Of a stretch of DNA of 64,000 nucleotides, positions 46,471 to 61,400 are shown piece after piece (position 1 is the stretch's first letter; each line of letters begins with the position of its first letter). Made by a program: the position numbers and the translations under genes. The DNA is from Aptenodytes patagonicus (Eukaryota; Chordata; Aves; Sphenisciformes; Spheniscidae): the NCBI RefSeq assembly GCF_965638725.1, contig NC_134963.1:4409501-4473500 (forward strand). Direction: 5' to 3'. Under the pieces are notes generated by a model. It did not search any database. It worked only from the letters and a program-made list of their open reading frames with translations, and had not been told where the DNA came from.

Positions 46471-49400
46471 GTCAAGTATTATTTGGCAGCTGCCGAATCG
46501 GTTGTGGGTGCTGATCTGGACCAGGGGATGGCTGTCAGTCATGCAGAGGGGCTTGCCTTGGTGGGGTGGACAGTGTGCCTGCTGATTCACGTCTCTGTAG
46601 GTGTTAAGTCTCAGAGGGAATCAGATCATCCAACTTTGTTCCCTGTGTCGTGCAAGCTGTTAAGTTGTACCCTGTTAGGTATAATTTTGGTGTCTGTGTG
46701 GTGTCTGATCTCTTACAACCCTTGGTTTCCTGGTAGCCCTGCCTTAGTTGTGGTACCTGGTTTGGCTAAGCCATCACCATCTTGAGGAGTTGGGTTGAAT
46801 ACTTAATGACCACTAAATGGATTCTTAATTATCCTCCATTGTGGAGTTGTACCCCGTTAATTTGACCTCAGAGCTCATCGGGTGAAGTATCTGATACACA
46901 TTTTAGCTTTGACAAAGATAGCACAAGCCTTCTAGGGCAGTGGTCAGAGGCCTTTATCATCCCGTGATAAATGAAGGATAGAAAACAAACAGGTTTTTAT
47001 GCTTTGGGTATTCTCTGTGTACTGCACTGTGCCCTTGAGTGATATTTTTGTGCAGGCTAATGTTGCGCCAGATGACGGGTGGGAAGATGCTCTCAACGTG
47101 GTAAACATTACCTGGGCTGTTCTCATAAGGACGTGTCCTGTCGAACGACCTCACTCAGATCCACTTCAGTGGTACCATTCATTGGATCATCACTGCAGAA
47201 CCAAGTGGCTTTACGGAAAATATCTGAGAGACAGCTCATAGTTCAGTATCAACTGGAATGCGGTGTTGCATGTATTTTTTTACAATGTTACGCTATGGTA
47301 GTATGCTGTCTGTGGATGTTGAATTGGGGTATGATTTCTGCTTTACAAATTGAGAATTTCAGATGCTTAGATACTGAGCAGCTTTTCTAACCAAACCGTT
47401 CTTGATGACAAAGCAAGGAAAATACCTCCGATCCAGTTGCATGTCTGTTTACTGGCCCATTGAGTTCTGGTTAGTGCAGGTATCGGAAATGCGGTGAAAT
47501 TCTTTGTGAGAGGTAGGATCTACCACAATATCTTTGCCAAACATACCTCTGTTCTCTGCTGTGCAGTTTACATTTGTCATTCTTTGGCGTTTCATATACC
47601 ATAAATTCTGGAGTTCTAGGTGAAAGGCAGTATATAAATGTAAAACATTATTATAGCCTAGGATTGTGTGTCCCCAGTGTATTGGTTCTGTTTAAGCCAG
47701 CATAAGCCCATCAAGTGCAATAGCTTTCATATGACTTTATCTTGTAAGGTGTTTTTCAAAACTGACTGCTTATCCCCAGAACACTTTATGAACATTAAAT
47801 ATAAGAGATAAATAATGGCAGGAGCAGAGCAAAAGAACAACCATTGCCAATGGAAGTATAGCTGTTGTAGCTGGATTTTTTAAAGGCTTTCCCCCCAGGA
47901 TTTCATGGAAAGCAGTTTTTGGCTAGGTTTGCAGATAATTCACAGTGATTTATGTAGGGTGAAGCAAAAGAAATACTCCTTTCTGGTTCATAATAATCAG
48001 GTTCATAATGCTGAGGACTGAATTTTTCCCCTTCTCTGTTTTTCTGGCTTATCAATTGTTAAATATATTACAGCATACCACTTACCTTGTTGTGCAGTTT
48101 TGGGCCCTCTTGGGTGCCTTCTCCCTGCATAGGAATGTAGCAAACTGCTGGGTAGATGGACATATATTGCTGAGAATAAAGTCTGTCTCCCAGAGTCACA
48201 TTCTTGGGAGGCCAGAATACAATGCAAACATGTTTTGGCTGGACATGTGCTTATAAGATTTGTCCTCTTTCCCTTAAATACCAAACAAAGGAAAATATGA
48301 ATTGTATATCGTGTACTTTAGCTGACAGGTACCACCTTGCAGGTATTGTTAATTACATTTCATCGCAGATCTCTTAAAAATTACCATGTAAATTTTCCAG
48401 TTTTAATGGATGATCTGTAATTTGGGTGGAGAACCCAGATACGATGAGGATTTTTTTATTTAGAAAAAATCACTTTGTGGAAAATTGGGAGCTAAATTCC
48501 AATACTTATTTTCCTCTGAGGTTAAAAAGATGTAGTTTCTTAATTTCTGTTAAATGGATGCTTTTAGAAGTGCTGTTACAAGTGACTAAGTAGACTTAGT
48601 ATAGAGTAGCTTTTTTGCCAGTCAGCTTAGCAAAAAAACAGTCACTGCAAACTAGGTGTAGACCAGCTTTACTTAACTGTGTTTATACATAAAAGCCGTT
48701 TTTCTAGAAGTTGCGGACTGATCCATCGTACAGGTCTAAATCTGAACTGATGGTTCTGAGAATAGTGTTTGTAATCATGTGATATGTATAACCTGGCTCT
48801 TTCCAGTTCCCCTTTTAAGTGCGAGTGTTTTGCAGTCACTTCCTGTTCTATGTAGCAGTTTGTGACTTTCTGCAGTTAGGAAACAACGTGACTGTCCCTC
48901 TTGGTTGTGAAAGCTGGGTTAGCTTCAACACTGAAGCCAACAGTAGTAGTAGATGACTGATCTTGTATCAGCTATAATCATTGTTCTAATTATAGATGAA
49001 TCTGTTTTGGCGTTATGGTGATTGGAGATGCTAGTTTGAACCCACCGTATTATCCTCCTTCTGAATTGCCATCATAGTCATTAAATCTATCGGTCCATAA
49101 CCTGCCAAAAATCTTCTAGCTTTGCTAAAACCATTGCTGTTACAGCAGCATCGTCAGAGGCAGGACGCTGTTGGAAATTGCTGGTGTAAAGATGGCTTTA
49201 GAGTGATTTTCAGCCTTTATTTATTTATTTGTAGAGCTTAGATTTCCCAGCCTCTGGGGAAGGATGGGGGACCATGTATAAAGAACTGAAGGTCACTAAC
49301 TGCAAGTTACTTTCTTGTTGTTGATGCTGAACTTCTTGGGAGACTGCGGACACCTAAGACCCTGCAGATAACAGTTTGAAAACCGAAGTTGTGGCATTCA

Positions 49401-52400
49401 CATGGGCAGCACTAATTTGTTTCTGTTTCCGACAGAAACATAATAGATATGACACTGGTGAGAGGAAGCAGACTTTAAATGTGGACTGGCCAAATTTTAG
49501 TGCAAAAATTTGAAATTATGTAGCAACTGAGTAGTACTGTATAGCTCTGTTATGGAGCTCTCTCCAGATGCTCTAAAAAGAATAACTGGTGTCTGTAGTG
49601 ATGGATTAGAAGGTCAGAATTCTGTAAGAGCAAATTTGACTGCGGAAAACTGTTGTCATTGCTCTTTCTTTTGTAGGCTAAGGACAAGGGCAAGCTTCTA
49701 CGTTTTCATCCTTGCTCTGTTGTGTGACTGCTCACATAGTTGGCTGGGATAAGTTTGGGGGGGTTTGTTACATTTGTGACTGTCAGTTGATTGCAGGAAC
49801 AAATGAAAACTGCTAATGTGAGTAACTTTTAAATAATCTTCCTTTTCCTTTTATGTCAGTCAAATAGGAGGTCATAGCTTTGGATCTGTCATGATGTGAA
49901 GAGGGAGAGAGGGAAGGTTATGACATACTGGAACTCTGAAATGTCGGGGTTTAGGAAATACTTGAGATCATTAGCAGATGTTGTCAGAAATTGGATGTCA
50001 CAGTGGAATGGTAGGCACTGGGGGCAGTGCTGGGGCAAAAATAAGAAATCCTGTGGATAACCATTTCTTTGAAACTGACCTAGCTGTAGAGAGCTAGGAA
50101 ATTACTTTGTGACAAAGCAAAGCATCTAAACACAGGAACTATGGAGAAGCAATGATGCTTGTATAGATTCCTGGCTCTTTACGTAAAAATCAGGAGAATC
50201 TAATAGAATCTTAATATTTGAGCTGTGTAATATTTTTGGTTTCACGCTGTACGAACTGCTTTGGTTAGTACTTGGATCATCTCCTAAGAAAGATGTTGGT
50301 GTTGAAAAATCCAGGGGAGGGATAATTCAGCAAGCGATCATCTTTCTTCTAAGTCAGAATGAGGTCTAAGTGTTAACTTCAGGGACAGCTGTGCTGTGGA
50401 AGTTGCTGTCGGTCAGATATTTGTAACGACTTTTCATCAGGTGGTGCAACTAAAGATCTAGTTACTCCTTCTCTCTTTCTTTCTTTTAGTTGCATTTAAA
50501 ATTTTGTTCTGATTGTAAGATGTTAACCGTATATCCTAAATGAGTTTAGAGTATTGCAGTGCAGAGTTACACAGCTGATGTGTCCTCTGCTGAAAGTAGC
50601 TGTAAATAACCTAATGATTAGACAATTCCCTTAACATAGTGTTCCAGGCACTCAGGATTCTTTATCATGAAAACTGTGGTCGTAATTACATCTCATCTGA
50701 CCGTAATCAGTCTGATGTAAGTGTTTTGTATTAGAAATTTTTATTTTGAGAACTATTCCTTTACTATTTTGAAATCCAGCGCTGTGTAGGTCCCAGTTAC
50801 AAAACTCAGAATGTCACTGTGCTTTTCTTTCTGCATTTGGATTAACTATATGTAAAGGACAGTTATCAGATATATCAAGAAAAACACCTTTTGGACTGTA
50901 GAAAAATCAAGTGTTAGGTTAGATTTTCTTTTGCAAAAATTATGTTAGATGTCTTGAAAGTAGCAAGATTATTTTATTTCCTCTTTAGAGGCCCACCTGA
51001 ATGCAGGCAGCATTGACATGTGGCCAATGACCGACAAAGCAGCTGTGGGCCAGAAAGCTTAGAGTTGCTCATTTCCTTCATTTCTTTGTTGGTGGGGTTT
51101 TTTGATGTGGGTTTTTTGTTTAGTTTGGGGGGGATGGGGGGATTTCGTTTGGCTTTTTGTGGTTTTTTTTTTTAATTAAAATTTGCCCTATAGTTTAAAA
51201 GAGGAAAATTTAGGGCAATTGGAATGCTTCTTGTACGGTACAGTAGGTCATTCTGTATTTTTACTGAAGTAGAAGCACTACTGGATTGTTCCTTAGTGTT
51301 ATTGGAGAATGATGTGCTATCCCATTTAGTAGGGAAGAAAGGTGTGAAGCGTTTGAAGAATGCAGAACAGTGAAATGGAGACTCAGGACTGGATATTATG
51401 CAGTGGAAGTTGATCTAAATAAGTGACAGATGTCCAATACTGGTAAATTCTGTGGAAAATGTCTGAATCTGAGCTCATTTGCAAAACAACGTGCTACCTA
51501 GAGCGAATCGATTGTGTGTATTAGATGCTTGCTAATGTTCTTTTGAGTCAGGACACCTTTGAAACAGTTTTACTACGGTGTTTTTGTTCAGTGATAGGAA
51601 GTCTTGCACTCTAACTATGGCATTTTGCCGAAACTGTTTGCATTTTCCTGTTGTAAGGAGTTTGACTAAAACATGGTAAATCTAAGAAGGTGACCTTTTT
51701 CATACCTTTTAGGCACTACTACTGTTTTTAAGCCGTTTTGTTGTGATGGGGACAAAATCTTTTAAATATACCTATTTTGACTTTTAGTGCAGGGATGTGG
51801 AACCCTTAGCCCACAGGACAGATTCGATCCAGGACCCACACCATACTTGTGCCATTTACGTGCATCATTTTCCTGCTGCAGTTGCTGGTAGGATGTTAAG
51901 AATATAATGAAGCTGGTGATGCTGGTACCACAAGGAGAGTGCTGCTATGCTTGAGCACAGATGAAATTGAGCAGAGGGAGCGATAGATTTTTCTTTCTGC
52001 TTGGGTGATTGAAAATAATGCAAGCATAAGGGGGAAAAGGAGAATTCCTGCAGTTTTGTGAAAAATACTTGTCCTTGATAAAAATAAAATAATAAAATTC
52101 TAACATGGTTTTCTTCTTCTTAAAATCATTAAAATGTAGCATCTACTTCTGAAGAGAATAAACCAACCTATTTTGTGCTGTCACACAGCTCAAGTAATAG
52201 CCAGCAGGGGGAAACTTTGGGTAGTTCGCTGTAAATGTAATATAGCTAATATTTTGGGCAGCTGATGTGATGTTTGAAAGGAACTACAAGGATTGCCTTT
52301 TAACTCTACCATGTTTTCTGGTTTTGGTAAGACATCTTCATGGTTCTTCTATGTTGAAAAGATATTCCACCAGCTAGTTCAGTGTGATTTTTGTTAAGTT

Positions 52401-55400
52401 ATTAATGTTTGTCAATAAAATGCCATAGTGGCATTTCAGACGTGGCTGTGATGTGATTTTTAGTGCCTATATGTACTTTGATAAGGAAGCAGAAGATGGA
52501 TTCTTTTCATTGGAAGTCTGTGGTGTGTCTGTCCCTTGAGGATTGCATTCCTTTTTGGTCACTCTGTTTCAAAAAGGATACTGGAGATGGAGAAGGAAGT
52601 TTCAGGGAAGGGCCACAGACATGGTCAGTAGTTTCCATGCAAGGAATCATGAAACAGTCTACAACTTCCTATCTCTGAAAAGGCAGCTAGAAGGAAGATG
52701 TGACAGTGGTTTGTGGAAATAATGGTCAGGGGGAGGGAGACAGAAATGGACCAGGGATGGGATAAAGCTCAGCTGTCTTCTGTTGTTTCCTGGAACTAGG
52801 TAAAATGAGTGAGGCTAATACAGGGCAGGTTCAAAACAGACAAATGGAGGTGGTTCTTCCCACTATGTAATTAGCTGGGGAACTCTTTGCCACAGGATAT
52901 TATGGATTCTAAAAGCTGACCTGGGTTCAGAGTCAGGCTGGACAAGTTCACAGAGAGATCTGCGGTGTTTAGTAAGTAGATAGAAGCTGTCCTTGTTTCA
53001 GGAAGTTTCTCAGGAGCTAATGGTTGGAGGCTGGGATAATACCTGATAGAAGCATCATGCTGTGCTTTCCCTGTTCTTACCTGTATCAAAGCTCTTACCT
53101 CCCAGCTTTTCTTTGCATAGATGTGAGCAAGGTCATTTGTAAGAGGGAGGATGGGAAGTCATCTTCCTTGCAGAAATTGTAAGAGAACTGAGACTTTATG
53201 ATGAAGAAATGGAAACTTCATAAAATAGATTGCTAACTCTTTTACATAAGTTGGAGTGCTGTGTTTACGATGTAATTGTTTGCTAATATCCTGCTGCCAT
53301 TTGGGGTTTAGAAGGAGTTCCTAGCTTGATACACTATTGCAGGTGATGACTGTTAAAATTAGGAAATGAGTACCAAGTTGAAACTGGAAAGGGAGAATTT
53401 CTTGGGTTTAGGCTCCAAGATTGTATTTGACATGCTAACAGACCTAACTGAATGCCTAACAATGCTATTAACTATGCATAGGAATAGATGCCTTAATATT
53501 TCTTTTGTTAGGCTTGGTTAAATGATATAGACGGGTTTGTGCACCACTGAGAAACTTGAAGCTGTAAATCAGAACTGACAATGTTAAAAACTTATTTCAA
53601 GACATAGCTTGCTTTTTGTATTGCAAACTAAACACAGATCTTCTGAAGATCTGGCAAATGAGGAAGGGAAACCTGCAATTAGAAATCAAAACCAACTGAC
53701 TCAGCAAGACTGGTGCATGGCACTGACTTGCTAGTCACTGTTAATGGCCTCTCAGTCATAAAACAGTGACAAATATGGTATTATGAATTCTTCTACAGAC
53801 TAGTTGATCTTTTTAATGTATTTCAAATTTTCACTTGCATAATTTCTCTTTCATCACATCTTATGAGTGATGCTGGGTTCCTGTGACTTAATTACAAAAC
53901 ATGGCGTGACTTATGGTAGGCAATACAGAATAAAGAGTGATGGTGAAAACTGTACAGGATAATTCTATAAACCAGGGATGTCTTTACTTTCACTGGAGAG
54001 ACACTGAGAGCTTCAAGCAGAAGAATAGCACTAAGAAGAACAGTGCTGACGTAATAGAGGGATAAATATTTACTGGGGCCTTGTGACACCTCAGGCAACC
54101 CAAACTTCATTTTATTTTTTTTTAAAGGTCAGAATGGCAAGTCTTCAATTTATGTTCTGATGAGAGGCATTAGGACTGTGTTAAAATTCAAATTTGTGCT
54201 TTAATTACCAAGGAGTCATTTGGGGCTTAGAAAATGGAATATGGTTAACTGTTACGTGTATACAGTTGGAAGGAGCTATTGTTGCAATACTACTAATACA
54301 TGAATTTTTAGGTAGCTTAACTTTTTTTTTACTGAAAAAAATAGTTATTTCAACTTCTGTGGACTATGGGACATTAATCTGAGTGAGCTTTGTCTAAAGA
54401 CATGACCAAATGAGAGATAGTGCAGTAGAAATAATAATGGCCTCTATGGGGAAGCTATGTAGTTCAGTATTGTATGGCTTTTTTATCCCTATGCTGAACT
54501 TCTAGAAGGTCACTAATATAATGGGGTAGCTGAGTAAGGTGTCATTTCATCAAATACCGTGCTAAGCCCAAAACACTTAAATCATTTGAGTATGACTCTA
54601 AATTAAACTTAAACTCTTCAGTGCATTGAATTTGATTGAATTCTAGTAAACAGGCTTCATTTTCTTCAGAAATTGAATGACTTGTTTTTAATCTTTTCCA
54701 GGTCAAAGATCGGGGTCCAGAAGCCACAAGAAGATTTTTTAATTGGTTTTATTGGAGCATTAATTTGGGAGCTATTCTCTCTCTGGGAGGCATTGCATAC
54801 ATTCAACAGAATGTGAGCTTTGTTATTGGATATAGTATCCCAACAGTTTGCATTGGGATTTCATTCATCGTTTTCTTATGTGGTCAGAGTTTCTTCATCA
54901 CAAAACCGCCTGATGGTAGTGCCTTCACAGACATGTTTAAAATTCTTGCATATTCTTGTTGCTCAAGAAAGAGTCATGTGGAACATCCAACTAATAGGTT
55001 TGTAATGAGCTCTTTTGTATAGTCTGAAGTCAATGAATCAGCCTAAGAGTTGGAACTAGTTAGTTCAAACTAGGTGGCAGTAACTCACACTAGAGAATAC
55101 ACTAGAATATGCAGTTTTGCTTTGAGAACTGGTACTGGAAAATTGGAGTCCTGGAGATATTTTCTGGGAGTTCTGGGATGAAAGAGAGGCACGTTTTGAG
55201 ATCACTGGATCTCCACGCTGCAAGATCCAAGTCTGCTGTTTTCAATTGAATGCTATGTCTTGCCGGTTCAGAGTTTCTGGAAGTGTAACGTAAGCTAAGT
55301 ATGCTGCTTTTAAGCATTAGTTAACTTTCTTCTCTGCTTAGATATGTTTATGGGACGCCTTCTGATTTGAAAAACACTATCATCTGCATTTAATGTTGTA

Positions 55401-58400
55401 AGTAAGTGGTTTGATGGGCAGCCAAAATGTACTGGCTTTTTGCTTTCCAAATGGTTATTCCACTCTTAAGAGATGCCCATGGAATACTGGTTGCTGAATT
55501 TAGTCACTGATGATAAGAGATGTCAGGTGCCTCCCCTGCAATGGGCTTTCGTGTATCCAGATTGCAAAACAATTCCATGAATTAGAATAACCTGTATTTT
55601 GTGATACTGTTTCTTAAGTTCTGCATATTGCAGTGCCAGTTATTTATGCATGGTGGGGGGAGGATGGGAAATAAGGAAACCTTTATAATGGAAGTTTTCA
55701 GCTTGTGCTTTCACCTGCTGATGATCCATTCTGGCCTAGTTGTTTCGCTGTATCTTACAGGAGTAACTTATTTTGGAAATGCACGAGCTTTTTATAATGA
55801 AGTGTCACAAGATTGCCAGTTATGTCAGTTTTTGTTGTTGTTTAACTAAACGTTTCAAATTCTTTTCAAAAGCGAAGGCCAGGGAGTACTTCAGCAACCT
55901 CGCAAGCAAAGCCTGTTTGAGATGGCCAAGCTGTCTCGTGGGGGCCCATTCAGAGAAGATAAAGTAGAAGATGTGAAAGCTCTCGTCAAGATTATCCCTG
56001 TCTATTTGGCTTTAATACCTTACTGGACAGTGTATTTTCAAGTGAGTAGTTCCAAATGGTTACATTTTTATTTTACATGTCTAAAAACCATAATTTCTAA
56101 TTTAAGGGCCATAACTTCCTCTTCTTCCAGTTGCATTTGAAAGGTCTCAGGGCACTAGCCTTAAGCTGCAGTTCTGATCCTGTGTTATAAATCTTAACGC
56201 CTGCCTGAAAATTACACCCCAGAGCAGTTACCTGGAGGAAACACACAAAAGCTTTTGGGGGGAAGCTGTTCTACAAGGTTACTTACAGTTAGCGTTCAGT
56301 AGCTGTGATTCTAAAGAAGATGAATATTGAAGAGGATTTTTCAGAACTCTGGTATTGACGGTTTGACTTGTTTAATACCCATGTGTTCAAGAATGTTAAC
56401 TACTTGTCTTTCACACACCTGGGGTTGCATCTCAGGAATAATTTTAATAATATTATGTTAGCAAAAATAATACTGCACGATGGTAGCTTCTTCTGAATTT
56501 TTTTATTTGCTAGGTAAAATTGTTGTGGAAAGCTGTATTAGCTTACCAGTATGCCAAAGTATCTAATTTCACATTTTTCTGGGGGCTCTTTCGTAAATAT
56601 GAAACTTACCCTGAAGCTGAGAGATGAAAAATGGCTACTAAGAATACTTTCAAATAATATTTTGACTTAATAATAAAAAAGAAAATAAAATCATTAAAAT
56701 GATAGTTAAAACTAACAGTTGTACAAATTCACATATCTTAAATATTGCGCTCTGTTTCATCTTGCAGTTGATTCAGATAGGTCAGGGTAAGTGGTCTAGA
56801 TTTCATTTTAATTAATTCCTTTCTGGTTCTTCTGTCTTAGTGAGATGAATTAGGATAGCAAATATGTTTTGGGGGAAAAATATGCAGAAATTGTTTTTAA
56901 AGTCACGTGAATGATTCTTTGTGCTTTTAGTAAAAATAAATGTAAGGGTTAAAAAAATCTTGCAATGTTCTAACAGTAATTCTTTTTGTTTTGCTATATT
57001 GGCACTTTACCTCTGGTATAACCTTTGTTAATTATTAAAAATGTAAAAATATCTTGCTCTTAGTACTCCAAGTAATCTCAACTCATCTTTCCTAATGCTA
57101 GATGCAGACAACATATGTATTGCAAAGTCTCCATCTGAAAATTCCTGAAATATCAAATGACACCAACTCTATTCATACGGTAAGCAGGGCAAAACAAGTG
57201 AAAAGTATGTTTTCTTCAGTTGAAATGCAAAATAGGTAAGTATTGTACAAAAATTCCAGGAAGTTAAGGTAGTGACTAAGGGGAATCGTTGGCCACAGAC
57301 ATTGGGCATTTACATATAGCATGACACATAATACAGAGATTTTGGCATACCTACCGGTACATGGAGTTCACACCACCCTGTCTTGAATGTATTCAGATAA
57401 CTTTCACTGCTTTAATTAAGAGTGTCTTTATCCTTCCGTGGACAAAGTATGATCTTTGAAGAAAGCTTATAAATCTATATGCCCTAAGTTTTCAAAGTTG
57501 TAAGTAGTACAGAAGCATTCTACAAACTCAGTAGGAATAACCATGCTTGACTGAAACATTAGTATTTGCAAATTTGGAATCTGAGATACATTTGTAACTT
57601 TATACTGCTGAATCAATATTCACTTTACCTTGAATCGGTTTAGCGTATTGAAGGAAGTTGTTCAATCAATATTTTTCAAGAAAGGCTGGCATCACGTAAT
57701 TGCAGAAACGCTACCGAGAAGTAAAACCAAAAAGTATGAATGTAAGTTATTAACAGGCTTACTAAATGTTCTTTTAAAATTAAGTTTCTTCTGTTTTATT
57801 TAATATCAATAAGACAGAATGGCTTCAGTCTTTTTTTTTACAGATCAAAAATAAAAAATGCTTGTACTTAATTTTTCTTTGAACTTGCTTGAAAACTGAG
57901 CTGCTTCTGAATCACAGCTGAAGGCTTAATGGAAGTTAGTGATACTGGCTAAGTAAGACTTCTAAACCAACCCAAATGCTAGTTACTTACTTTTACACAG
58001 TTAAAAAAACTAAAGAAAGAGTAGCCTGAGACTTCTGCAGTTAAATGCATGCCATCAACAAAAGGATCTAAAGCAAATTTCCTCAGTCGAGTTCTCAGTT
58101 TGTGTATTTCTTTTTGCATAGCTTTTGGGCACAGAATGCCACTGCCACTTTCACTTCAAGGTTCAGTTTTGTGGTGTTTGAGTTGCATGTTCATTTAAAA
58201 ATAAGATATTTTCTTATTCAAAAATTCTAATTAGTCTGAGGCTTCTGTTTTGGTTGCATCAATTTTAATTGTGGACTACATTCAAGGTGGTTGGTTTTTT
58301 TTAGCATATACCTAATTCTACTTTAATACAGGTTAATACATTTAAATTTTGATATGTAACCTATTTTGCTCTTTTCATTGAGCTTTTCACATTTCTTTAG

Positions 58401-61400
58401 TGCTTGCATATGAGAAAAGACTCTTAGTTTTTTTCTGTTATTATGAACCACATGACTGTCTTGTTAGAACATTGTCATTGTTGGACTAGAGAAGTGAGTT
58501 TTCTTTCTTCTAACAAAGCACACACAGGACTTCAGAGTCCCATTGTCAGTCTGGATATCAAAAATATTGTCAGTCTGAATATTTATTGTGTAGAAATGAA
58601 CATGGAGCTTTGGTTATCAAACTGAGCTTTCTTCACCGCCTTTTTGGACGTTAGAATTGTTTTCAAGTTGTAAGTAGAGTGTTACGTTTAATTAAATTAG
58701 TTCAAAAAAAGAACGGCTTTCATTGTTTGTTTTTGCTGAAAAGACTTTAAAATACCACTCATGCCATGTAGCCACTTTTTCTAACTTAAAAGTGTGGCTT
58801 TAAAAGTTAGTTACCTGTTTTTAGTGTTTACTTAAAGTATGCAGAATTTGAGGCAAGGATAATGGAACAATGACCCTAGTCTGTCTTGATACTTCTAAAT
58901 AATGATTTTCCATCTTGCGTAACAGTGACTGGCTCCTTTTTCTGCAGTCCATCAGTTGTGGTGGTGTTCTTGTTTTATTCTGAAATACTTTGCTGTGATC
59001 TAACAGCATACGTCAAATAAGTTAATTTGATTTTTTGCTATCTTCCTTGGTATGCGGTCTACCTGAAGGATGCTGACCTGCAATCTACATTATGTAGGTA
59101 GTATCTTTGAAAGCAATTCTGACCACTTTGGTTTCTCAAAATTGAAATGATTTGAGGTAATTAAGAAAAGGGGCGGTAATACAACGTTTTACATGAGCAG
59201 CATTGTACCTCATCAGGTCTAGGTTTTCCTTAAGCTCTTCTAGGCACCTCTGCCCTAATAAAGACATATTTTCTCTTGATATGAAAAGAGTGAAATATGT
59301 GTATGCCCTTTTAATTTGCAGGCTCCTGATAGTAGAGTAGAAAATGGAAAAGCATACATTTTAAACAAAAAAAACCCCAAGTGATTGATTGTATGAAATA
59401 CGGCAGTGCCAGAGGCATTTGGTATTTCTCTTCTTTCTTATCAAATTCAGCAATGACAAAAAATTCCCACATCCTTGACTCTAATTACACAGATCAGTCT
59501 TTGTACAAACTGTTACACAGGTTAATGCTGGTGTGATACTTGAAGCAAACGAAAAGGTGAATGGGAGAGGGAGGGAAATTGGCAGTTTTAAAGTTTTGCT
59601 AAATATTTCAAAATAAGCAAGAATTTGACTAGCTCAGCAGAATTCACTGTGCATTTTTCAAAGTATGTGAAGATTGGTAAGCAACGTATGTAAACTTATG
59701 TACCAAACTGCTGAATATTTTCATACAGCCAAACCAGCTTATTATTCCATTTTCAAATCCACAATTTTGAAATGCCTGGGAAACGTTAAGGAGAGGTTAT
59801 GATGAATTCAGTTTTGCCATCATCATCATAAGTTCGTGGGGTTGGCAAAGTATGAACCAGAAATTATATTCATCTATTCTAACCCTGAGTTTCCACACAC
59901 AGAGAAACAGTTTAGTATCAAAAACTGAATCTGCATCTGAAACACACAGATCAAGCAGTACTTGTATTTTGGGTCAAAGAGTCAGTGCAATGCACAGTAC
60001 AGTATCACACTGTTCTAAATGCAATTTTGAAAAACATCCCCAAACCAGAACATTTTTATAAATCTTCCTGTACTGTCTTGGTTTGTTAGCGCAGAACAGA
60101 TGCTAAATATTATTAAGCTTGGTAGAAATTGTTTCATTCATACAGACAGGAATCTTATTGTCAATTACTGAATCTTGCAAATGAGAAAGGATGCATGTAT
60201 TACACAATAATCTTTGTTCATTTGACAAGTGTAATTTAATTTTAATTGAATTTTGTATTACATTAGCAAAACTCTGTTTCTACTGTTCTGTGGCATGTTT
60301 CTGAAAGTTCTAAGCCTAATAATAGAAGATCTACAGAACCTGGCTGTTAAATATTTTTCATGACTGAAGTAGGAAAAAAGTTTAATTTGGTCAGACTAGA
60401 GTATATCACTGGAAGCACAATAGTAGGGACTATTTAATTGCATTAAATCACTTCCTGGCCTGTGTGCCATTAATATTGACTTTGAATGCTTTTAAAAATG
60501 TATCTTGGGATGTATTCATTTAAATTATATGCACAATTTTGTTTACTAGATTTGAATGGCACAATCAGTCATTCCTTAGACAAGTGTTCTATAACTAAAA
60601 AAATCTTAAAGGCAGAAAAGCTCCCATAGGACAGTGATTTTTTCCATTAAACATATTTCAGGATGTATGCAGAAAAACTCAGATGATGTGATAATGCTAA
60701 TGGCCAATCTTTCAAAAGGAATTCATATAGTTTTAGTTAGGTAGTTAACTTCTGTTTTAACAAAAATTAATTCAGAGTAAGGACCTAAAATATGAACCCT
60801 CTGAAACTTAGAAATCTTTAAAAAAATCCTTTGCAAAACATCTTTGCTGAGTTCTACATTTTGTTTTCTCAGAGTACTCTCTTCATCTGCCCCGTAATTT
60901 CTTATTCCTCATTTTCCTTGGAACTATATGCAGTATTATTTGCTTTTGCGTAAAGAAGCTTTTTGCTCTGAACACTTGACGTTCTTCAGTTCCAGTGGAA
61001 AGCTCCTACACCCCCACCCTCACCCCCACACCCCCCAAAAAAAACCCCGCAACACCCACCTCAGCACAGCTTGAGATGCATCTTGAAAGTGAGAATATGC
61101 AATACTGTTGGAGTTACTATGGTGAGGAATCATTTGTGCTTCTGAGCTAACAGAATTATGAACTGCCAAATTAAATGAAAACCTGAATAGCTGAGTGTTT
61201 GTTTTCCTCAGCTTTTACACATTCTTATTTTTCTTTTCCCAGTGTCTATCAGTGCACTGTGGTTTGTTTTGGATCTCAGTGTTTCATGGAAAATATTTTT
61301 TCCTTTGTTAAATAATAGTAAAAATCAACCCTTAAGTATGAAATTGCTAACTTAAGTCATCTATCCTTTCAGTTTCCAGCAGCCTGGTTGACCATGTTTG

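Noticed and set aside
45766-46590. A 274-codon open frame on the minus strand opposite SLC15A4 exon 1
   Set aside because: It is a shadow of the GC-rich coding exon on the other strand and has no recognisable domain.
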